Assembly: GCA_026389975.1 (NCBI GenBank)
Contig: JAPLGV010000116.1
Span: 1-11,367, forward strand
Direction of reading: 5' to 3'
DNA: 11,367 bases
DNA from: Chloroflexota bacterium
GTDB taxonomy: Bacteria > Chloroflexota > Anaerolineae > Anaerolineales > Villigracilaceae
A program made the translations under genes and the position numbers. The number at the start of each line of letters is the position of its first letter. Positions within the stretch are counted from its first letter, which is position 1. The notes under the pieces were generated by a model. The model saw nothing but the letters and a program-made list of their open reading frames with translations. It did no database searches and was not told the DNA's origin. Positions 1 to 4,862 of the stretch are shown here, piece by piece.

Positions 1-1
1 G

Positions 2-91
2 GGCACTGCAGCCGAAAAGGTCAAAGCGCTCGAAGCAGCGGGCGTAAAAGTAGCCAAGCACCCGGAAGAAATCCCAAGTCTCTTGAAATAG
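2..91 (+). CDS. sucD: Succinyl-CoA ligase, ADP-forming, alpha subunit (C-terminal fragment)
   Basis: Only the last 29 codons and the TAG stop are in the window; the 5' part lies before base 1. The visible tail begins GTAAEKVKALEAAGVKVA and ends HPEEIPSLLK. It matches the end of SucD proteins, where the phosphohistidine loop is followed by a Gly-Thr-Ala stretch, a Lys/Glu-rich helix (K-x-x-A-L-E-A-A-G-V-x-V-A) and a short polar C-terminus. With the beta subunit the enzyme interconverts succinyl-CoA and succinate with substrate-level phosphorylation in the citric acid cycle, in the cytoplasm. A hairpin follows 14 bases after the stop, so it is probably the last gene of its operon. The fragment is short, so the call rests on tail similarity alone. 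Confidence 0.8.
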   Translation, partial: GTAAEKVKALEAAGVKVAKHPEEIPSLLK

Positions 92-105
92 AAATAAAAT
101 AAAGG

Positions 106-144
106 GAATAAGCTCTGTGAAGCAAATCATCTCAGGGCTTATTC
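106..144 (+). terminator. Hairpin after sucD, possible terminator
   Basis: An 8-base perfect inverted repeat, GAATAAGC at 106-113 and GCTTATTC at 137-144, encloses a 23-base loop. Part of the loop can pair further (CTG/CAG and TGA/TCA). The flanking AAAG/CTTT can lengthen the stem if two G are bulged. The U tract after the stem is poor (only CTTT), so this may be an mRNA-end stabiliser or weak terminator. Confidence 0.45.
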
Positions 145-194
145 TTTGGAACATCTGCCAAGTCCAGCAGGTCGTACCCAATTTGCAAGACACG

Positions 195-225
195 AAAAAA
201 GCCGCCTTTGCAAGCGGTTTTTCTT
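195..225. terminator. Bidirectional terminator between sucD and acpP
   Basis: A CCGC/GCGG stem with an 8-base loop is flanked by an A run (195-200) on the left and a T run (218-222) on the right. The structure therefore gives a GC stem plus U tract on either strand. It lies between the convergent ends of sucD (plus) and acpP (minus, ending at 244), where a shared terminator is expected. The stem is short and has one bulged G between the A run and the GC part. Confidence 0.6.
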
Positions 226-243
226 ATTTCGAACAGTTAAAGG

Positions 244-486
244 TTATTTCTTGGATTTTTGGGCTTCAACGAACTTGACCGCTTCGCCGACCGTGGTGAT
301 CTTCTGGGCATCCTCATCCGAAATCTCGGTGCCGAAAACATCCTCAAATTTCATGATGAGTTCTACCAGGTCAAGCGAATCGGCTTCCAGGTCCTCGCGG
401 AAGCGGGCTTCGAGCTTGACCTTCGCCTCGTCCACGCCCAACAAGTCCACTATAATTGCCTTTACTTCATCAAAAATGCTCGCCAT
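244..486 (-). CDS. acpP: Acyl carrier protein
   Basis: This 80-residue acidic protein carries the growing acyl chain of type II fatty acid synthesis on a 4'-phosphopantetheine arm, in the cytoplasm. The signature EADSLDLVEL is present, and Ser37 in the DSL motif is the phosphopantetheine attachment site. Helix I (IFDEVKAIIVDLLGV), helix II after DSLD, and the ISDEDAQKITTVGEAVKFV end all follow the AcpP pattern, and the length is normal. The ATG at 484-486 has a perfect AGGAGG five bases upstream (492-497), which fixes the start. The gene stands alone, without fab genes beside it, and is divergent from fni across 77 bases. It is a confident family call; being a housekeeping or a specialised ACP cannot be decided from sequence. 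Confidence 0.95.
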   Translation of the reverse strand: MASIFDEVKAIIVDLLGVDEAKVKLEARFREDLEADSLDLVELIMKFEDVFGTEISDEDAQKITTVGEAVKFVEAQKSKK

Positions 487-516
487 TTCTGCCTCCTGTG
501 AGTTTAAACTGGCACT

Positions 517-545
517 ATTGTAATCGTTTCGCCGTTATAATTCAA
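517..545 (-). promoter_or_regulatory. Sigma-70-type promoter for acpP
   Basis: On the minus strand TTGAAT (plus positions 540-545) and TACAAT (517-522) are separated by exactly 17 bases. Each differs from the consensus hexamer (TTGACA, TATAAT) by only one or two bases. A start about 7 bases after the -10 gives a short leader of roughly 25 bases before the acpP ATG, which includes the AGGAGG. Confidence 0.65.
536..541 (+). promoter_or_regulatory. Possible -10 element for the fni operon
   Basis: A perfect TATAAT stands 22 bases before the fni ATG. I see no good -35 hexamer 16-18 bases upstream and no extended -10 TG, so it would need an activator or be weak. It overlaps the -35 of the divergent acpP promoter (540-545), so the two polymerases would compete if both are real. 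Confidence 0.35.
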
Positions 546-563
546 TACAAGGAACACATACTT

Positions 564-1595
564 ATGGCAAAAGTTGCGCCCATTGACCGGCGGAAAGCCG
601 ACCACATCAAGATCAACCTGGAACAGGATGTCCGCTCCGGGTTGACCAGCGGGCTGGAACGTTACCACTTCGTCCATGAGGCGTTACCGGAACTGGACCT
701 CGAAGCGGTTGACACGACCCTCAGCCTGTTCGGCAAAAAACTGAACGCGCCCATCCTCATCTCATCCATGACCGGCGGGACGGAGAAAGCAAAAACGATC
801 AACCGGTGTCTCGCCGAAGCCGCCCAGACTGTTGGCGTGGCAATGGGAGTCGGCAGTCAGCGCGCTGCCATCGAAAACCCGGACCTGGCCGAGACCTTTT
901 CCATCACCCGCAAAGTAGCCCCCGACATTCTGCTCTTCGCCAACCTGGGCGCGGTCCAGTTTAACTACGGCTACAACATTGACCAATGCCGCTGCGCAGT
1001 GGACATGCTCCAGGCTGACGCGCTCTGCCTGCATCTCAATCCCTTACAGGAAGCCGTGCAGACGGGCGGCGATACCAATTTCGCCGGGCTGGCAAAGAAA
1101 ATCGAGAAAGTCTGCAAAAAGCTGGAAGTACCCGTGATTGTCAAAGAAGTTGGCTGGGGCATCTCCGAACGGACTGCAAAATTACTCGCCGAGTGCGGCG
1201 TCTCTGCCATTGACGTGGCCGGTGCGGGCGGGACGAGTTGGTCGCAAGTCGAAATGCACCGCGCTCCCGACGAATTCACCCGTCAGCTCGCCGCGACGTT
1301 TGTTGGTTGGGGAATCCCAACTGCGGAATCAATTTTGAATGTCAAGAAAGCAGTTCCTGCTATGACGATCTTCGCCAGCGGCGGTCTCAAAGACGGACTC
1401 GAGATTGCCAAGTGCCTTGCTCTGGGCGCAAAGCTCGGAGGCATGGCGGGACAGTTCTTGAAAGCCGCCGCAATTTCGAGCGAAAAGGCAGTAGAGATGA
1501 TGCAATTGACGAAGCGGCAAATCCAGGTGACGATGTTTGGCGCGGGCGTGGACAATCTAGAATTTCTTGGAAACGCTCAATTGGCTAAAATCTAA
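564..1595 (+). CDS. fni: Type 2 isopentenyl-diphosphate delta-isomerase (FMN-dependent)
   Basis: The enzyme interconverts isopentenyl and dimethylallyl diphosphate, supplying the primer for prenyl chain synthesis. The 343-residue length fits the FMN- and NAD(P)H-dependent type 2 family, a TIM barrel unrelated to type 1 Idi. Visible family blocks are RKADHIKINLEQDV near the N-terminus, the substrate loop APILISSMTGGT, GVGSQRAAIE, the LHLNPLQEAVQTGGD block, VIVKEVGWGIS, DVAGAGGTSW, and the C-terminal phosphate/FMN loop FASGGLKDGLEIAKCLALGA followed by GMAGQFLKAA. The reading frame is open 108 bases further upstream, but the family match begins at ATG 564, and AAGGA at 549-553 lies ten bases before it. 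It is the first gene of a packed operon whose last gene makes prenyl diphosphates, so both ends of the operon act on isoprenoid precursors. Confidence 0.95.
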   Translation: MAKVAPIDRRKADHIKINLEQDVRSGLTSGLERYHFVHEALPELDLEAVDTTLSLFGKKLNAPILISSMTGGTEKAKTINRCLAEAAQTVGVAMGVGSQRAAIENPDLAETFSITRKVAPDILLFANLGAVQFNYGYNIDQCRCAVDMLQADALCLHLNPLQEAVQTGGDTNFAGLAKKIEKVCKKLEVPVIVKEVGWGISERTAKLLAECGVSAIDVAGAGGTSWSQVEMHRAPDEFTRQLAATFVGWGIPTAESILNVKKAVPAMTIFASGGLKDGLEIAKCLALGAKLGGMAGQFLKAAAISSEKAVEMMQLTKRQIQVTMFGAGVDNLEFLGNAQLAKI

Positions 1596-1601
1596 CATTC
1601 A

Positions 1602-2474
1602 GTGATGAATATCTCCATGAAAGGTATCTCTTCCATCATCATCCTTCTCGAATCCTATTCTTCTGCTCCGACCCCCTTCCCTCCCGCAGATAATTCCATC
1701 GGTGCGGGATTCCGGTATTCGATCTACGGTCCCGCCTACGACCCGGAACCGGAATACTGGACCTCGGTCGGTGAGCAGATGTCCTCCCTATTCCAAAACG
1801 CGCACCCGATGGGCATCTGGATCATCGGCAAAATCGAAGGTAGCAAGGCATATCTCAACTTCCCCGGCATAAGCAACGACCCGAACATTATCTTCGGCGC
1901 AACCGACGATAATGAAGCCGCCCTGACCTACTTCGACCAGCACAATGTCCAGGTCTGGTTACAGGTGGAACCCGGCGATGCCGATATGCTCACACTGATT
2001 GACCTCGTGTTGAGCCGTTACGGAAACCACCCCTGCGTCATCGGCTTCGGCGTGGATGTAGAGTGGTACCGTCCCATCGGCAGCGAGGCTGAAGGCACTC
2101 CCGTCACCGACACGGAAGCCGCCGGCTGGTTGGCCGCCGTTCGCACCCACAACCCCGAATACCGCCTGTTTCTCAAGCACTGGGACACCGCTTTCATGCC
2201 GCCCGCCGTCCGCGACGGTCTTGTCTTCATTGACGACAGCCAGCAGTTCACCTCCCTCGACCAGATGGTGGACGAGTTCGCTGTCTGGGGTGAGGCCTTC
2301 GCCCCGGCCCCGGTCGGCTTCCAGTTTGGCTACGAGGATGACCGCTTCTGGTGGTCTGCCCTGCAAGACCCGCCCGCCTACATCGGAAAAGCCATCCTAT
2401 CCGCCGTCCCCAACACCGCCGCCCTCTTCTGGGTGGACTTTACCGTTTTGGAAATATTTCCTCACCTACCGTGA
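1602..2474 (+). CDS. Hypothetical protein, TIM-barrel glycoside-hydrolase-like
   Basis: I do not recognise a named family. The 290-residue protein alternates short hydrophobic beta strands with helices as a TIM barrel does: IWIIGKIEG, VQVWLQVEPG, VIGFGVDVEWYRP, YRLFLKHWD, GLVFIDDSQQF, VGFQFGYEDD and ALFWVDFTV. Acidic and aromatic residues sit at strand ends (VEPGD, DVEWY, HWD), as in carbohydrate-active barrels, but this is not proof of hydrolase activity. The start is uncertain: GTG 1602, ATG 1605 and ATG 1617 are all possible and none has a clear Shine-Dalgarno site, so translation may depend on ribosomes ending fni six bases upstream. The N-terminal hydrophobic patch (ISSIIILL) is too short for a convincing signal peptide. 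Its stop overlaps the start of the next gene. Confidence 0.65.
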   Translation: MMNISMKGISSIIILLESYSSAPTPFPPADNSIGAGFRYSIYGPAYDPEPEYWTSVGEQMSSLFQNAHPMGIWIIGKIEGSKAYLNFPGISNDPNIIFGATDDNEAALTYFDQHNVQVWLQVEPGDADMLTLIDLVLSRYGNHPCVIGFGVDVEWYRPIGSEAEGTPVTDTEAAGWLAAVRTHNPEYRLFLKHWDTAFMPPAVRDGLVFIDDSQQFTSLDQMVDEFAVWGEAFAPAPVGFQFGYEDDRFWWSALQDPPAYIGKAILSAVPNTAALFWVDFTVLEIFPHLP

Positions 2475-3634
2475 CAGTCTTCGCGGCCCAATACCTGGAA
2501 TACCCTCCTCCCGATGCCAGCCCCACCGACATCCGTGCCAGGCTGAGAGAAGCCTGTCAGCGGTTGCCCATTTCGCTCGTCCTGCTCGGCTGGGACTTGC
2601 CGTCCCACCTGGAAGAAGCCGCAGCGGAAGAGACTGCCCGTCAGAATGCCAGTCTCTTCCGCTGGCAGCCCTGGTTGACGGGTGACGCTCTAACCAGCTT
2701 CCCGCATGAGTGGGGTACCGTCGGATCGGGCGGTGCTCCCATTCCCAGCTTCCAAGACGACCCGGCTTTTGCTTTCTTCTGCCCCAACCACCGCGGCGTG
2801 ACGGATTTCCTTTTGGAACGGCTGAACCGCATCGCCGCCCGCGGCCTTTACCAGGGAATCTTCCTTGACCGTATTCGCTTCCCCTCCCCCGCCGCGGACC
2901 CGGCCACACACCTGGGCTGTTTCTGCGCAGATTGTATTCACCTGGCCGCCGCGGCAGGGCTGGACCTGGAAACTGTACGCCGTTACATTCAGGCACTCCC
3001 CGCTGAGGTCTTAGTCCGCAGCTTACTCGCCAGGCCTGACGATCCGACCAGCCCACTGGAGGCGTTCCTCGACTTCCGCGAAGAGAGCATCACCCGGACA
3101 ATCCAGGCTGCGGCGCAAAAAGCCCGTTCCCTCGGTCTCGCCGTCGGTCTGGACTGCTTCTCCCCTGTACTGACGCGCATGACCGGCCAGAACCTGCCCG
3201 CCCTCGACAAAGCCTGCGACTGGATTAAAATCATGACTTACCCGCGCGTTCATGGCCCGGCAGGGCTCCCGTTCGAGTTGCTGGGGCTTGCCAATTGGCT
3301 GACAAATCTCGGAATACCCGAGCCATCAGCTTGGCGGTGCCTAGCCGAAGCCAGCGGAATGGCCATCCCAGCCACAAAAGCCGAATTGCAGCAGGCAGGC
3401 CTCGGGTCCGGGACGATCGCTCACGAGATCGAATGCGGGCGCACCCTGGGCGTCACCCGCTTGCTGGCAGGTATCGCTCTGGTCGAAATGAAAGCCGTCC
3501 ACGAGTCCACACCGGAGCAGGTGCAGGCCGACCTAAAGGCTGCGCGCGCCGCCGATGGTCTGGTAATTTCGTGGGATTTGTGGCAGACTCCGCTAGAGCG
3601 CCTGGATACCATTCGCAGCCTTTGGGAGATCTAA
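2471..3634 (+). CDS. Hypothetical protein, glycoside-hydrolase-like (GHL10/DUF187-type motif)
   Basis: The protein has 387 residues from GTG 2471. This start overlaps the upstream TGA as GTGA, the usual arrangement for coupled translation; an ATG at 2351 in the same frame would run deep into the upstream gene and its residues look non-native. Residues 128-138 read YQGIFLDRIRFPS, close to the DYIRFP/DYIRYP strand motif of bacterial glycoside-hydrolase-like families (GHL10/DUF187 and DUF4015). It is followed by a cysteine cluster C150-x-C152-x2-C155, with C104 upstream. Later strands such as LGLAVGLDCFSPVL and WIKIMTYPRVHG, and the end LVISWDLWQTP, complete a barrel-like pattern. No signal peptide is visible, so it is probably cytoplasmic. 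It is co-transcribed with fni and the prenyl synthase. Function is unknown; a hydrolase role is inference from the fold-like motif. Confidence 0.75.
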   Translation: MTVFAAQYLEYPPPDASPTDIRARLREACQRLPISLVLLGWDLPSHLEEAAAEETARQNASLFRWQPWLTGDALTSFPHEWGTVGSGGAPIPSFQDDPAFAFFCPNHRGVTDFLLERLNRIAARGLYQGIFLDRIRFPSPAADPATHLGCFCADCIHLAAAAGLDLETVRRYIQALPAEVLVRSLLARPDDPTSPLEAFLDFREESITRTIQAAAQKARSLGLAVGLDCFSPVLTRMTGQNLPALDKACDWIKIMTYPRVHGPAGLPFELLGLANWLTNLGIPEPSAWRCLAEASGMAIPATKAELQQAGLGSGTIAHEIECGRTLGVTRLLAGIALVEMKAVHESTPEQVQADLKAARAADGLVISWDLWQTPLERLDTIRSLWEI

Positions 3635-4648
3635 ATGAGTCTGAAAGATCTAACAACCGTCATGTTACCCGCCATCGAGGGCGAACTCCAGCGCCAGGTC
3701 GCCCGACTGGATGAGCCGCGCACACGCACCTTCCACGAGATGCTGACCTACCACATGGGCTGGACCGGCGAAGGAGCGGGGCTGGAGGCGCAGGGGAAAC
3801 GCATCCGCCCACTGCTGGTACTGCTCAGCTGTGCCGCCTGTAATGCAGACTGGAAGTCTGCACTCCCGGCCGCAGCCGCTATTGAACTTGTCCATAACTT
3901 TTCCCTGGTCCACGACGACATCCAGGACAATTCGGGCAAACGCCGCGGGCGGGATACTGTCTGGGTGAAGTGGGGCATGCCGCAGGGGATCAACGCCGGG
4001 GACGCGCTGTTCGTGCTCTCCAACCAGGCCATGCTGGACCTGGCGCCCACCCACCCCGCTGAGACTGTCGTCAAGGCTGCGAAAATTCTTCACGACACCT
4101 GTCTCGACCTGACGCGCGGCCAGTACCTGGACATGTTCTACGAACAGCGCGCCGACCTGACCATTGAAGACTACTGGCCTATGGTCAGCGGCAAGACGGC
4201 TGCCTTGCTGGGTGCCTCCTGCGCTCTCGGCTCTCTACTCAGCGAGGTGGACGAGGCCACTCAGGAAGCCTATCGCGACTTCGGCCACTACCTCGGGCTC
4301 GCCTTCCAGGTGCAGGATGACCTGCTCGGCACCTGGGGTGACTCGGCGCGGATGGGAAAATCCGCTGAGTCAGATTTGGTTTCCGGAAAAAAATCGCTGC
4401 CGATGGTCTACGGGCTGGGAAAGAATGGCCCGTTTGCGCGGCGCTGGGCCGAGGGTCCGGTTCGCCCCGAGGAGGTCGCCGGTCTGGCCGAACAATTGGC
4501 CGCGGAAGGGGCCCGCCTTTACACACAAGAGACTGCCGACCAGATGACCGCCCTGGCGCTGCACTCCCTGCGCATGGCCGACCCACAGGGCGAGGCCGGG
4601 GAAGCGTTGTTTGAATTGGCGAATAAATTGTTGAACCGGGAAGCGTGA
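3635..4648 (+). CDS. Polyprenyl diphosphate synthase, probably geranylgeranyl diphosphate synthase
   Basis: This 337-residue trans-prenyltransferase condenses isopentenyl diphosphate with allylic diphosphates. Visible are GKRIRP (residues 54-59, diphosphate-binding Lys/Arg), the first Asp-rich motif DDIQD (94-98), GDALF (122-126), the GKTAAL helix (186-191), the second Asp-rich motif QDDLLGTWGD (227-236) and GKS/KKS lysines after it. The first Asp-rich motif has no two-residue insertion and Phe89 sits five residues before Asp94. In the family scheme this is the type I (archaeal-like) geranylgeranyl synthase pattern, so a C20 product is the best guess. The ATG directly follows the TAA of the preceding gene, with GGGAG six bases before it inside that gene's end. 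It is the last gene of the fni operon. Product length needs an assay; C15 or longer products remain possible. Confidence 0.9.
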   Translation: MSLKDLTTVMLPAIEGELQRQVARLDEPRTRTFHEMLTYHMGWTGEGAGLEAQGKRIRPLLVLLSCAACNADWKSALPAAAAIELVHNFSLVHDDIQDNSGKRRGRDTVWVKWGMPQGINAGDALFVLSNQAMLDLAPTHPAETVVKAAKILHDTCLDLTRGQYLDMFYEQRADLTIEDYWPMVSGKTAALLGASCALGSLLSEVDEATQEAYRDFGHYLGLAFQVQDDLLGTWGDSARMGKSAESDLVSGKKSLPMVYGLGKNGPFARRWAEGPVRPEEVAGLAEQLAAEGARLYTQETADQMTALALHSLRMADPQGEAGEALFELANKLLNREA

Positions 4649-4681
4649 CCATCCTCTCTACGCCGTTGATATCCAAAATTC

Positions 4682-4690
4682 TGGTATAAT
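4682..4690 (+). promoter_or_regulatory. Extended -10 promoter of tRNA-Gly
   Basis: TGGTATAAT is a perfect TATAAT with the extended -10 TG one base upstream. Transcription would begin near 4697, only about six bases before the mature tRNA 5' end at 4703. A TTGATA at 4666-4671 is too close (13 bases) to be its -35, so the extended -10 probably carries the promoter. Confidence 0.65.
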
Positions 4691-4702
4691 TTTCGGTGTC
4701 AA

Positions 4703-4777
4703 GCGGGTGTAGTTCAGTGGTAGAACGCTTGCTTCCCAAGCAAGATATCGTGGGTTCGAGTCCCATCACCCGCTCCA
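4703..4777 (+). tRNA. tRNA-Gly (anticodon CCC)
   Basis: The complete cloverleaf can be drawn. The acceptor stem is GCGGGTG (4703-4709) with CACCCGC (4767-4773). A D arm with GTTCAGTGGTAGAAC follows, then the anticodon stem CTTGC/GCAAG around loop TTCCCAA, and a T arm with the standard TTCGAGT loop. The anticodon CCC reads the glycine codon GGG. The discriminator base is T4774 (U, usual for glycine) and the 3' CCA is encoded at 4775-4777. It sits alone between the prenyl synthase and the convergent giant gene, with its own promoter and terminator. Confidence 0.97.
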
Positions 4778-4785
4778 TAAAGGTT

Positions 4786-4811
4786 ACCGCCCCATAAGGG
4801 CGGTTTTATTT
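4786..4811 (+). terminator. Rho-independent terminator of tRNA-Gly
   Basis: A perfect 7-base-pair GC-rich stem (ACCGCCC 4786-4792, GGGCGGT 4798-4804) with a 5-base loop is followed by a T-rich tail ending at 4811. It lies nine bases after the CCA end. On the opposite strand the stem is followed by AACCTTTAT, so it is a weaker stop for the convergent giant gene, which ends at 4863 and has no other obvious terminator. Confidence 0.9.
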
Positions 4812-4862
4812 TGCATGAGTTTCGGACAGGACACGTATTTGTAACTTCTGTCACTTTTACCC

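Noticed and set aside
146..523. A 125-codon plus-strand frame over acpP
   Set aside because: It is antisense to a clear acyl carrier protein with its own ribosome site and promoter; the Ser-rich translation is a shadow.
4666..4690. TTGATA ... TATAAT as a normal two-part promoter
   Set aside because: The spacer is only 13 bases; the extended -10 TGG before TATAAT explains the promoter better.
4703..4777. tRNA-Gly as an integration site for a mobile element covering the right half
   Set aside because: I found no second copy of the tRNA 3' end, no integrase and no phage or plasmid genes in the window.
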